Shown piece after piece: positions 9,628 to 17,811 of a DNA stretch of 64,000 bases. The translations under genes were made by a program, and so were the position numbers. Under the pieces are notes generated by a model. It worked only from the letters and a program-made list of their open reading frames with translations, did not search any database and was not told the origin of the DNA. Within the stretch, counting starts at the first letter, position 1. Each line of letters begins with the position of its first letter. This DNA comes from Cupriavidus numazuensis (GTDB lineage: Bacteria; Pseudomonadota; Gammaproteobacteria; Burkholderiales; Burkholderiaceae), in assembly GCF_905397435.1 (NCBI RefSeq), contig NZ_CAJPVI010000003.1:124001-188000 (forward strand), in the 5' to 3' direction.

Positions 9628-10878
9628 ATGTCCATACATTCGGACAGTCGCCATGCAGTCCGGCCGAGGTTCCGTACGCCTTGCGCCGAAGACCTGTGTG
9701 TGGCGACGCCGTCGGTGACTGCCAGCCAGAACAATGAAAGCGTGCTGGAGGTCTTTACCAGCCACCGCGAGCTCAATTGCCTGCCAGTCACCGAAGACGA
9801 TGTGCCGATCGGAATGATCAACCGGTCGATCTTCATGTCGCAGATGAGCAAGCCGTACCACCGCGAGCTCTATAGCCGGAAAAGCTGCATTGCGTTCATG
9901 GACAAGGAGCCGCTGATCGTGGACGCGGCCACCAGTCTGGAGGCCCTGACCTTCAAGGCGGTCGAACATGGCGAGAAGGCGCTGGCCGAAGGTTTTCTGA
10001 TCACGCGCGGCGGCAAGTTCGTGGGGTTCGGCCATGGCTTGCACCTGATGCGCATGGTCGGCGACATGCAGGCCGAGCGCAATCGCCAGGTCATGCAGAG
10101 CATCGACTACGCGAGCACGATCCAGCGTGCGATGCTGCGGCCTTCGCGCGATGCGCTGCTGGCCGCGTTGCGCGACGCCAGCCTGGTCTGGGAGCCGCGC
10201 GATACGGTTGGCGGCGATTTCTACCATTTCACGGACTGCGCGGACGGCTGGTTTGCCGCGATCGGCGATTGCACGGGCCACGGCGTGCCGGGCGCGTTCA
10301 TGACGCTGATTGCCTCGACCATCCTGAGCCAGGCACTGGCCCAGCACGGCCCCCGCAGCCCGGCGGCGCTGCTGATGGCGGTGAACCAGGGCATCAAGCA
10401 GATGCTGGGGCAGGTTGAAGCGGACCGGGCGGCGCGCGAATCGGATGACGGCATGGATGCCGCGTTCTTCTGGTTCGATCGGGCCAGCGGCATGCTCACG
10501 TTCGCGGGCGCGAAATGCGGCTTGCTGATGCTCAATCCCGATGATGCCGACTTCACTGTGGTGGACGGCGATCGCGTGAGCGTGGGCTACGTCGACACGG
10601 GCCTCGATTACCATTGGCAGGATCGCACGGTGCCGACGCAACCGGGCACGCTGGTGTTCGTGACGACGGACGGGCTGATCGACCAGATCGGCGGCGCCAA
10701 GGATATTGCATTCGGCAAACGTCGCGTGCGCGAGGCCATTCTTGCGCAGCGCGCGGCCCCGGCGACGACGGTGGCCCAGGCCGTGCTGGAACAGCTCCGG
10801 CTCTGGCAGGGCGACCACCATCGTCGCGACGACCTGACTTTTCTTTGCTTTCGCATTCAAGTACCGGGCGGCTTATGA
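9628..10878 (+). CDS. SiaA-like PP2C (SpoIIE) phosphatase with N-terminal CBS-like domain
   Basis: A 416-residue serine/threonine phosphatase. The C-terminal SpoIIE/PP2C domain has the metal-binding aspartates in DTVGGDF (192-198) and GDCTGHGVPGAFM (D214), plus VFVTTDGLIDQIGG and RRDDLTFL. The first ~150 residues resemble a CBS pair (ATPSVTASQNNESVLEVF; ELNCLPVTEDDVPIGMINR). They replace the periplasmic sensor and HAMP domains of Pseudomonas SiaA, so this version appears soluble. By analogy it dephosphorylates the SiaC-like protein. The ATG at 9628 has a weak ribosome-binding site; the frame stays open upstream but lacks coding character there. The gene overlaps siaB by four bases (ATGA). Confidence 0.82.
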   Translation: MSIHSDSRHAVRPRFRTPCAEDLCVATPSVTASQNNESVLEVFTSHRELNCLPVTEDDVPIGMINRSIFMSQMSKPYHRELYSRKSCIAFMDKEPLIVDAATSLEALTFKAVEHGEKALAEGFLITRGGKFVGFGHGLHLMRMVGDMQAERNRQVMQSIDYASTIQRAMLRPSRDALLAALRDASLVWEPRDTVGGDFYHFTDCADGWFAAIGDCTGHGVPGAFMTLIASTILSQALAQHGPRSPAALLMAVNQGIKQMLGQVEADRAARESDDGMDAAFFWFDRASGMLTFAGAKCGLLMLNPDDADFTVVDGDRVSVGYVDTGLDYHWQDRTVPTQPGTLVFVTTDGLIDQIGGAKDIAFGKRRVREAILAQRAAPATTVAQAVLEQLRLWQGDHHRRDDLTFLCFRIQVPGGL

Positions 10879-11444
10879 CGGGATTTTCCATCGAGCGCGA
10901 TTACAGCGCTTTCCTGGCCTCTGCGCGGAGCCACAACGTGATCTTCTATTACGTGGGCTATTTCTCGCAGAACATCATTGCGGCGATGTCGGAAGCGGTC
11001 CGGCTGCAGATGGCGGAGACACGCGTGGATGGCAGCACGCGCCGCAAGCTGTTTTCATCGTTCATCGAAATGGCGCAGAACATTGTCCATTACTCGGCCG
11101 AAGCGCTGACACCATCGTCGGACGAGGACCGGCAGTTGCGCCACGGCTCCGTCTGCATCAGTGTTGTGGGTCCGCACTACCGGCTCATGTGCAGCAATCC
11201 CGTGGCGACGGCTGCGGTAGAATCCCTGCGCGAAAAGCTTGAGCCGTTGCGCAGCATGACCTGCGAGGAGATCAAGCAAGCCTACAAGCGCACGCTGCGC
11301 GCGGAAGCGCCGGAAGGAAGCAAGGGAGCAGGCCTGGGCCTGCTGACGCTGGCTCGCGATGCCAGTGCCCCGCTCGAATTCCAGTTCCAGCCAATCGAAG
11401 CCAATCCCGCGTCGACGCTGTTTTGCATCACTGCCACGATCTAA
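10875..11444 (+). CDS. siaB: SiaB-family protein kinase
   Basis: A 189-residue protein of the SiaB (DUF6272) kinase family. The ATP-binding N-box-like segment FIEMAQNIVHYS holds Asn69, and a glycine-rich GSKGAGLGLLTLARDA near the C-terminus matches the HATPase/GHKL G2 box. In Pseudomonas aeruginosa SiaB phosphorylates SiaC and opposes SiaA. Its start overlaps the phosphatase stop by four bases and siaC follows after 18 bases, so the stoichiometry is probably set by translational coupling. No membrane segment is seen. The role is inferred from the conserved gene order. Confidence 0.88.
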   Translation: MTGFSIERDYSAFLASARSHNVIFYYVGYFSQNIIAAMSEAVRLQMAETRVDGSTRRKLFSSFIEMAQNIVHYSAEALTPSSDEDRQLRHGSVCISVVGPHYRLMCSNPVATAAVESLREKLEPLRSMTCEEIKQAYKRTLRAEAPEGSKGAGLGLLTLARDASAPLEFQFQPIEANPASTLFCITATI

Positions 11445-11462
11445 GAACAAGAGGGGACCGGG

Positions 11463-11855
11463 ATGGACGACCATCTCTTCATTGCGGCGACGCCGTCTTC
11501 GCCTGAAGTGAATTTCGATTTTGCGCAGCACCGGCTTTCCCTGAAAGGCGAGTCGTATCCGGAAAACGCGGCGGCGTTTTATGGCAAGGCGCTTGCCGCG
11601 CTGCGCGAATACCTGGCCAGCCGTAGCGAGGGGCAGGTCGACGTGGATATCGCGCTCACGTATTTCAACAGCTCCAGCACCAAGATGCTGTTCACCATGT
11701 TCGATGCGCTCAACGCGGCGGCGGAACGTGGGCTGGTTGTCACGATGCATTGGTACTGCGACGAGGAAGACGACACCATCCTCGAATTCGGCGAAGACAT
11801 GCATGCCGACTTCCCGGCCATCCGCTTTGTGTCGCACGCTACGTCGGCCGGTTGA
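11463..11855 (+). CDS. siaC: SiaC-family phospho-switch protein (DUF1987)
   Basis: A 130-residue protein of the SiaC family (DUF1987). The central YFNSSSTKMLFTMFD segment places Thr73 where the regulatory phospho-threonine of P. aeruginosa SiaC lies. The N-terminal TPSSPEVNFDF and SLKGESYPENA are typical of the family. The unphosphorylated protein is known there to bind and stimulate the diguanylate cyclase SiaD. The gene has a GAGGGG ribosome-binding site and sits six bases before the cyclase gene. Confidence 0.9.
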   Translation: MDDHLFIAATPSSPEVNFDFAQHRLSLKGESYPENAAAFYGKALAALREYLASRSEGQVDVDIALTYFNSSSTKMLFTMFDALNAAAERGLVVTMHWYCDEEDDTILEFGEDMHADFPAIRFVSHATSAG

Positions 11856-11861
11856 ACGACG

Positions 11862-12572
11862 ATGTCGGACGCCGATCTGTTCGCCCAGGAACACGGCATC
11901 CTTGCCGGTGCCCGCGCCGTCTTCGATAACCCCGCCGCGGGCGATAACGCGTACCGGCACTCGCTGGGCAACCTGATTGGCGCGTACGAACGCCTCATTC
12001 GCGACACCCGTCAGCTCATTCGCCGCAGCGACCGCGAAGAGCTGGAAATGAACCGGCTCAACTACCGGCTGCAGGAACTGGCTTCAGAACTGAAGTTTCG
12101 CGTCAGCCATGACGCATTGACTGGCGCCATCAGCCGTGGCGCGCTGGTGGAGCGCGCCGGCGCGATGCTGGACGATGGCTGTGTTGCCCTGATCATGGTG
12201 GACATCGACCACTTCAAGCGCGTCAATGATATCCATGGCCATCCGGCGGGCGATGCGATTCTGCAAGGCGTTGCAGCGTGCCTGATCCACTTGGTGGACG
12301 GCGAGGGACCGGTCGGACGCGTCGGTGGCGAAGAGTTCGCGGTACTGTTACCCGGGCAATCGCTGGAAGCGGCTGGCGAACTTGCCGAGCGCATGCGCGC
12401 GCATCTGGCTAGCACGCGCTTTACCGAGACTCCGGACGTTGAGGTGACGGCCAGCTTCGGCGTGAGCTGGAATGAGCGCCATGCTAGTTTCGAACGGGCC
12501 TATGCCCGCACCGACGAAGCGCTCTACGAGGCAAAACGCCTGGGCCGCAACCGCGTGGTGTGCTTGGCCTAG
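11862..12572 (+). CDS. siaD: SiaD-type GGDEF diguanylate cyclase
   Basis: A 236-residue cytoplasmic diguanylate cyclase making c-di-GMP. Residues about 45-75 form a helical, coiled-coil-prone segment (LEMNRLNYRLQELASELKFR), which in SiaD contacts SiaC. The GGDEF domain carries MVDIDHFKRVNDIHGHPAGD and the catalytic loop GGEEF at 155-159. No RxxD inhibitory site is seen before the loop, so product inhibition through an I-site is unlikely. The gene is the last in the sia operon. The output is expected to affect aggregation or biofilm. Confidence 0.9.
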   Translation: MSDADLFAQEHGILAGARAVFDNPAAGDNAYRHSLGNLIGAYERLIRDTRQLIRRSDREELEMNRLNYRLQELASELKFRVSHDALTGAISRGALVERAGAMLDDGCVALIMVDIDHFKRVNDIHGHPAGDAILQGVAACLIHLVDGEGPVGRVGGEEFAVLLPGQSLEAAGELAERMRAHLASTRFTETPDVEVTASFGVSWNERHASFERAYARTDEALYEAKRLGRNRVVCLA

Positions 12573-12592
12573 CGGCACAGCGCCTCAGTACC

Positions 12593-12799
12593 TCAGTGCA
12601 AGATCTGCTGGCTGTCCTTGATCTCCCGCCGGACACGCCGCGCCACCATCAACGGCAGATAGTCCCGGATGCGAGCCTGTGCGCTCAGGTCCTCCATCGT
12701 GTGTTCGTACATGTCCGCGACCAGCGTCTCCGGCGCATGGCATTCCTCCGCGATCTTGCGGATCAGTTCCTGCTTGCTGTCTGTCTTGATCATGGCCAT
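12593..12799 (-). CDS. Small DUF3562-type protein
   Basis: A 68-residue (or 66-residue) basic, helical protein resembling DUF3562, a small family common in Burkholderiaceae with no assigned role. It contains ECHAPETLVADMYEHTMEDL and ends with RVRREIKDSQQILH. The ORF is open further upstream, but a GGAGG site lies just before MAMIKTD. Its spacing fits the second ATG (12793) better than the first (12799). It is convergent with siaD, only 20 bases from its stop codon, and divergent from the chemosensory-like operon. Confidence 0.65.
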   Translation of the reverse strand: MAMIKTDSKQELIRKIAEECHAPETLVADMYEHTMEDLSAQARIRDYLPLMVARRVRREIKDSQQILH

Positions 12800-12933
12800 T
12801 CCTCCGCGACTGCCATCCAGATTAGCAATCTGACTCCGCCGGGCAAGGTCCTTTTTGACTTTGCTCCGGGTGCTCCTTCCGGAACGACCCCCGCCTGACG
12901 CGCAAGTTTGCGCTCCCGCGTTGCATACGCAAA

Positions 12934-12971
12934 ACAAAGTGACGCGTAGTCATGTCGCGGTAACACTTTGT
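12934..12971. repeat. 8-bp inverted repeat upstream of the CheA-like operon
   Basis: ACAAAGTG (12934-12941) and CACTTTGT (12964-12971) form a perfect inverted repeat with a 22-base spacer, about 95 bases before the kinase start. It could be a regulator-binding site for the divergent DUF3562 and kinase genes. Function is unknown. Confidence 0.4.
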
Positions 12972-13066
12972 CACAATAATTTGACCCTGTTCTCCACCTC
13001 TCTTCTGACTTGCGCAATGGCGCAGGATCAGTTCGCACACGCAGCATTGGGGCATTGCAGGTAGCT

Positions 13067-15451
13067 ATGAGTATTCGTCATCGCATTACGCTGTTGATCA
13101 TGCTGGCGTTCCTGTCGCTGGCCGGTATTGGCGGTTACGCCGTTTATCAGACGCGCGGCAGCGCCGCGCAGGTCCGGGAAGTCACGGAAGGTGTCGTCCC
13201 GAGTGCACTGGCGTCTGCTGACGTTGTCGCGCTCGTGAAGGACGTGCAGCTCGCGACGATGGCGCTCGTGTATGCGCCTGATGCCGCGCTGGCGGCACAG
13301 AACCAGGCCGAGCTAAAGGACCATCAGGCGGCGCTGGGCGAGGCGCTCGCAGCCCAGGCGAAGCACGCGCATACGCAGGCCCAGCGCGGGCTGGTGGAGC
13401 AAGCCAGGGAAAGCTTCGACAACTACGCCGAGGCCATCCGCGAAACCGCGGAAATGAAGGCCGCTGGCCGCGGTGAACTCGCGCAGGCTTTCCTGTTCGC
13501 CAACGTGGCGCGCTATCGCGACGAGATGGAAAAGATCGTCCAGACGCTGCGCGTCGAAAAGAACCGGGAAAAAGACGAGGCCGTCACCGCACTGAACGGG
13601 CTGATGCGCACGACCACCACGGCCATTGGCGTGGTGAGCAGCATCGCGGTGGTGCTGCTCGTAGGCGTCGGCATGGTGCTGTACCGCCAGATTGCGCGTC
13701 CGCTGACGCGCATGCAGGCGATGATGAGCGAGATCGCGGACAGCCAGGATTTTTCGCGCCGCGTGCCGGTTGGCAGCGCGGACGAGATCGGCCGTTCGAT
13801 CGTCGCGTTCAACCGCATGATCGAGAAGATCCAGGAAAACGCGGGGCTGCTGCGGCAGAAGACGGCCGACATGCAGGCCATCCTGCAGAACATGCAGCAG
13901 GGCATCCTGACCGTAGTGCCGGGCGCGGTCGTCCATCCCGAGTATTCAAGGTTCCTCGAACAGATCCTGGAAACGCACGAGATCGAGGGCCGCAAAGTCA
14001 TGGAGCTGATCTTCGCGCACAGCGATATCAGCGCCGAGGTGGCTTCGCAGGTGGATGCTGCCATGGACGCCTGCCTTGGGCAGGACCTGATGAACTTCGA
14101 ATTCAACGAGCATCTGCTCGTGACGGAAGTCACGCGCCGCATGCCGGACGGGCGCGTGAAGGTCCTGGACCTGAGCTGGTCGCCGATCACCGACGAGCAC
14201 GACAACATCGTGCGGCTGATGCTGTGCCTGCGCGATGTCACGCAGTTGCGCAAACTTGCGGCCGAGGCCAGCGAGCAGAAGCAGGATCTCGAGATCATCG
14301 GGGAGATCCTGGCGGTAAACGAGGCATCGTTCAGCCGCTTCATGGAAAACGCGGTCGGGTTTGCGCGCGAGAACGAGCGCATCCTGCGCCAGAACGTGCA
14401 GGCGGACATCGACGCGGTCAACGCGCTGTTCCGCAATATGCATACCGTGAAGGGCAATGCGCGCACGCACCAGTTCCGCCATATTGCCGAAGTCGCGCAC
14501 GAGATCGAACAGTCGTACGACTCGCTGCGCAGCGCCGCCGCCCAAGGCGACTGGGACAAGGACCGGCTGCTCGACGAACTCGAGCGCGTGCATGATGCGC
14601 TGGGCCGCTATGCAACGATCAGCGAATCGCGGCTCGGGCGCGGCACACAGCGCCGTGGGTCGGCGGCTGGCATGCCGTCTGCCGATGAAGAGGCCATTCG
14701 CACGACGCTCGCGCTTGTGGAACAGTCCGATCCGACCAGTCTGCAAGAGCTTGCCGCGATGCGCGATGCGGTGCACCGGAACCTGAGCCACCTGGGCACG
14801 GTTAGCGTCGATCACGCCTTGTCGGGTGTGCTGAACTCCCTGCCTTCGCTGGCAGCCGAACTTGGCAAGGCCGCGCCGACCGTACAGGTCAATGGTGGCG
14901 GCCAGCGCGTGGTGGCGAAGGCCGGCATCGTGCTCACGGACGTATTCACTCACCTGTTGCGCAATGCGCTCGACCACGGGATCGAGCAGCCCGACGTGCG
15001 CCGCCTGGAGGGCAAGCCGGGTGCGGGCCGGATCACGGTCGATGTGATCACGGACGAGCAGGGCCTGCGGGTAACGCTGGCCGATGACGGCCGCGGGCTG
15101 GGCCTTGGGCGCATCCGCAGCATCGCCATCGCGCGCGGTTGGCTGCAAGCCGATCAGGCGTGCAGCGATGCAGAGCTTGCGCAGTTCATCTTCCGAGCCG
15201 GGTTCTCGACCGCGCAGAACGTGACGGCGGTCTCCGGCCGAGGTGTCGGCATGGAGGCGGTGCTGGCCTTCCTGCAACGCGAGGGCGGCAGCGTAAACCT
15301 GCACTTTACCGACAACAGCGAAGGCGCCATGTTCCGGTCCTTCGAAACCATCGTGCGGCTGCCGCAACGCTGCATCGTGGCCACCGCCGGACTTGAGAAC
15401 CGACAGCCGCAAGCGGGCCGTGCAGCTGTATCGCAGCCGGTGGAAGCATGA
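13067..15451 (+). CDS. Transmembrane CheA-like hybrid kinase (4HB-HAMP-PAS-Hpt-HATPase)
   Basis: A 794-residue membrane kinase. TM1 (about 7-27) and TM2 (about 185-205) bracket a four-helix-bundle sensor, then a HAMP domain (about 206-258) and a PAS-like region (about 275-400). An Hpt segment MHTVKGNARTH carries phospho-acceptor His459. The ATPase has the CheA-type N-box LLRNALDHG (Asn633), ADDGRGLGL and the CheA-like run FRAGFSTAQNVTAVSGRGVGM. No CheW-like (P5) domain follows, so it cannot dock CheW in the normal way. It seems to combine receptor and CheA in one chain. The ATG at 13067 begins MSIRHRITLLIML. The MCP-tip gene starts inside its stop codon. Confidence 0.85.
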   Translation: MSIRHRITLLIMLAFLSLAGIGGYAVYQTRGSAAQVREVTEGVVPSALASADVVALVKDVQLATMALVYAPDAALAAQNQAELKDHQAALGEALAAQAKHAHTQAQRGLVEQARESFDNYAEAIRETAEMKAAGRGELAQAFLFANVARYRDEMEKIVQTLRVEKNREKDEAVTALNGLMRTTTTAIGVVSSIAVVLLVGVGMVLYRQIARPLTRMQAMMSEIADSQDFSRRVPVGSADEIGRSIVAFNRMIEKIQENAGLLRQKTADMQAILQNMQQGILTVVPGAVVHPEYSRFLEQILETHEIEGRKVMELIFAHSDISAEVASQVDAAMDACLGQDLMNFEFNEHLLVTEVTRRMPDGRVKVLDLSWSPITDEHDNIVRLMLCLRDVTQLRKLAAEASEQKQDLEIIGEILAVNEASFSRFMENAVGFARENERILRQNVQADIDAVNALFRNMHTVKGNARTHQFRHIAEVAHEIEQSYDSLRSAAAQGDWDKDRLLDELERVHDALGRYATISESRLGRGTQRRGSAAGMPSADEEAIRTTLALVEQSDPTSLQELAAMRDAVHRNLSHLGTVSVDHALSGVLNSLPSLAAELGKAAPTVQVNGGGQRVVAKAGIVLTDVFTHLLRNALDHGIEQPDVRRLEGKPGAGRITVDVITDEQGLRVTLADDGRGLGLGRIRSIAIARGWLQADQACSDAELAQFIFRAGFSTAQNVTAVSGRGVGMEAVLAFLQREGGSVNLHFTDNSEGAMFRSFETIVRLPQRCIVATAGLENRQPQAGRAAVSQPVEA

Positions 15452-16203
15452 ACGATTTGAGGATCAGTGTCAGGGCAATGAGCAGACAGTCTTTGGTGGA
15501 AGGATTTGCCGGCCGTACCGGCACGTGGGCCGCGCGATGGAGAACATGGTTCGGTGACAGGCGCGCTGCGCGCGTTCCGGGAGTGCAGCCCGTGACAGAG
15601 CCACCCTTGTGGCAGGAAGATGGCGAACGCGAGTTGCGCGAGGCCGCCGAACAGCGCGTGGCGCAACTCGAGCAGGAACTTGCGCAGACCAGGGAGGCTT
15701 TGACGCAGCAGACCCGGCAGGCACGCCAGGCAGCCGAGGCGCTGCACGGCGCGCAAGGGGCCGCGCGCAACGCGGCTGCGCATGCCGCCCGTATCGCTGC
15801 CGAAACGAACCGCCTGCGCAGCCTGGCGACGACTTTCGAACGCTGGCACGAGCAGATGATCGCGCTGATGGCGCAGAACCGCGAGATGCACACCAAGAAC
15901 GCGGAGCTGGCTTCTATCGTGCGACACGTCGTCATTGTCTCGTTGAACGCTTCGATCGAAGCCGCGCATGCCGGGCAGTTCGGCCGCGGCTTTGCGATCG
16001 TCGCCGGCGAAGTCAGAACGCTTGCGGCCCGGTCGGAAGCGCTGGCGCGCGGCTTCGGCGAATGCCTGCACAAGAACGACCTGTCCACGGCGGCGACGTT
16101 CCAGGATATCCAGGCCGGCGGCAAGATGGTCACCGCGTCGCTGAGCCAGGTCGAGTCACTGGCCGGCCAGCTCGCTTCGCTATCAGGCAGGGCAGGGTCG
16201 TGA
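15448..16203 (+). CDS. Soluble MCP signalling-tip protein
   Basis: A 251-residue protein without membrane segments. Residues about 55-150 form a long Glu/Gln/Ala-rich coiled coil. The segment from Leu166, SLNASIEAAHAGQFGRGFAI then VAGEVRTLAARSE, is the hairpin tip of methyl-accepting chemotaxis proteins. There is no ligand-binding domain and the coil is far shorter than in normal receptors. It presumably scaffolds or gates the CheA-like kinase, whose stop codon overlaps its ATG by four bases. It in turn overlaps the next gene by four bases. Its function is inferred from the fold only. Confidence 0.78.
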   Translation: MNDLRISVRAMSRQSLVEGFAGRTGTWAARWRTWFGDRRAARVPGVQPVTEPPLWQEDGERELREAAEQRVAQLEQELAQTREALTQQTRQARQAAEALHGAQGAARNAAAHAARIAAETNRLRSLATTFERWHEQMIALMAQNREMHTKNAELASIVRHVVIVSLNASIEAAHAGQFGRGFAIVAGEVRTLAARSEALARGFGECLHKNDLSTAATFQDIQAGGKMVTASLSQVESLAGQLASLSGRAGS

Positions 16204-16733
16204 TCAGCGCGAACGCAAGCGACAGCTTTGACCGGATCCTGCAGCACGCCGTGCGCAGCCGTCTGGTGATGGATGCCGCCGACCACTGCAGCGTGGCGCG
16301 CGTCAGCACGGAAACGATGGCGACCGACGCGGATATCGTCACGTTCACGATTTCGGGCCTCGCGTTTCGGCTGCTGCTCCTGCTGCACCTGCCAGCGCGT
16401 GCACAGACGCGCGAGTACTTCGTGCGTGATGCGGCCAGCGTGACGCCGCTGGAGGGTTTCCTGGAAATCGGCAATCTGTGCTGCGGTGCCATCAGCCACG
16501 CACTGTCGGCGCATTTCCCGGATCTGGGCATGTCCACGCCCTACGTGCTCGGCGCGCATTGCCTGTCGCACGTCGATGCGCTCGGCCCCGAAATGCTGGC
16601 CACTTATGCGGTGGTCATCAACGATGGGGTGCAGGTGGGCGTGACGCTGGCAGTGTGTGCGGATGGCCCGCTCGACTTCCAGGCCGATATCCCGGCAGAG
16701 ACCGAGAGTTGCGGCGAGCTGGAATTGTTTTGA
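16200..16733 (+). CDS. CheX-like phosphatase
   Basis: A 177-residue protein starting at GTG inside the preceding stop codon (GTGA overlap). It resembles CheC/CheX/FliY phosphatases: the ExxN catalytic signature is present as LEIGNLCCGAISHAL (Glu89, Asn92). It is followed by YVLGAHCLSH and the strands YAVVINDGVQVGVTLAV. Only one ExxN motif is seen, as in CheX. Its likely role is to dephosphorylate the CheY-like regulator encoded 35 bases downstream, which ends the signal. Confidence 0.75.
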   Translation: MISANASDSFDRILQHAVRSRLVMDAADHCSVARVSTETMATDADIVTFTISGLAFRLLLLLHLPARAQTREYFVRDAASVTPLEGFLEIGNLCCGAISHALSAHFPDLGMSTPYVLGAHCLSHVDALGPEMLATYAVVINDGVQVGVTLAVCADGPLDFQADIPAETESCGELELF

Positions 16734-16768
16734 TACGAAAGTTGATACGAAAGAAGACGAGGCAATAA

Positions 16769-17134
16769 ATGGGGAAGATTCTCGTAGTAGACGACTCGAG
16801 CACGGTGCGGGACGAGGTCGCCGGATTCCTGCGGCGCAATGGCCTGGATGTGGAGACTGCGGTGGACGGCAAGGACGGTCTTGCGAAGCTGCGTGGCCGT
16901 CAGGACATCCGGCTGGTGGTCAGCGATATCAACATGCCCGAGATGGACGGCCTGACCATGGTGGAAAAGATCCGCGGCGAACTGAATAACGCCGGTGTCA
17001 ACATCATCATGCTGACCACGGAAAGCAGCCCGGCCATGAAGGAGCGCGGCAAGGCAGCCGGCGTTCGCGGCTGGATCGTCAAGCCGTTCAAGGGCGACGC
17101 CGTTCTCGAAACGCTCCGCAAGCTCGCCGCCTGA
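16769..17134 (+). CDS. CheY-like single-domain response regulator
   Basis: A 121-residue stand-alone receiver domain, close to CheY in size. It has the acidic pair D8-D9 (VVDDSS), phosphorylation site D53 (SDINMPEMDG), the switch threonines in MLTTESS, and the conserved lysine in IVKPFKG. No output domain is attached, so it must act by binding a partner. It is the last of four co-directional genes, and its phosphate donor is presumably the CheA-like kinase. The target is not encoded here; the adjacent diguanylate cyclase operon is one candidate to examine. Confidence 0.9.
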   Translation: MGKILVVDDSSTVRDEVAGFLRRNGLDVETAVDGKDGLAKLRGRQDIRLVVSDINMPEMDGLTMVEKIRGELNNAGVNIIMLTTESSPAMKERGKAAGVRGWIVKPFKGDAVLETLRKLAA

Positions 17135-17150
17135 GCGGAAAATGCAAGGA

Positions 17151-17167
17151 CCGGGGCGCTGCCCCGG
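17151..17167. terminator. GC hairpin between convergent cheY-like and uspA genes
   Basis: CCGGGGC (17151-17157) pairs with GCCCCGG (17161-17167) over a 3-base loop. There is no T-run on either side, so it would be at most a weak bidirectional terminator. Confidence 0.4.
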
Positions 17168-17191
17168 CCCGATCCGCTGGCCCGATCAGAA

Positions 17192-17626
17192 TCAGCGATA
17201 AACGATCACCGGAATGTCGGTGTGCGTGAGCACCTTCTGGGTTTCCGAGCCCAGCAGGAGCCCGGACAAGCCGCGCCGGCCGTGCGAAGCCATGAAGATC
17301 ACGTCGCAGCCATGCCGCTCGGCCGCGTCGATGATGCCGAGGTAAGGCACCGCAAACGTCGACATGTCGGTGTCAAACGTCACGCCCGCAGCCATGGCGA
17401 GGTTTTCCACTTCCTTCAGGTACAGCTTGGCCTGGTTCTCGATGCGGTCCTTGAAGGCCTGCGGCGCTTCGACCACGATCTCGCTGAACGGCGTGTATGG
17501 ATACTCTTCCAGGCAAACATAGGCAGTGACGCGTGCGCCGATGGCCTTGGCCAGTTCCAGTCCGCCGTTGATTGCCTTCTTGGACAGGTCGGAACCGTCG
17601 GTCGGTAGAAGGATGTGTTGGAACAT
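17192..17626 (-). CDS. Universal stress protein, UspA family
   Basis: A 144-residue single-domain Usp protein with the opening FQHILLPTDGSDLSKKA and the C-terminal ATP-binding motif ASHGRRGLSGLLLGS. This keeps the G-x9-GS part of the nucleotide site, while the first glycine of the consensus is Ala. Relatives bind ATP and support survival in stationary phase or low oxygen. A GGAGT ribosome-binding site precedes the ATG. About 125 bases upstream, TTGCGCTAAATCAA (17752-17765) resembles an FNR/ANR box at 8 of 10 conserved positions, which would fit oxygen control but is only suggestive. Confidence 0.92.
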   Translation of the reverse strand: MFQHILLPTDGSDLSKKAINGGLELAKAIGARVTAYVCLEEYPYTPFSEIVVEAPQAFKDRIENQAKLYLKEVENLAMAAGVTFDTDMSTFAVPYLGIIDAAERHGCDVIFMASHGRRGLSGLLLGSETQKVLTHTDIPVIVYR

Positions 17627-17811
17627 GCGGGACTCCTTTCATGCGGGGAATGAGGGGAGGGCAGGCCCGGTTGCGACCTTCACAAGACCTTTGCTTGCGA
17701 CCGGAAAGCGCCTGTCTGAAAACCATTGTAGACAGTGTGCCGAGTAGGGCATTGCGCTAAATCAATTGCAACAGAGTGTGATAGCGCACATCCGGCCACC
17801 GCGTCGCTGCC

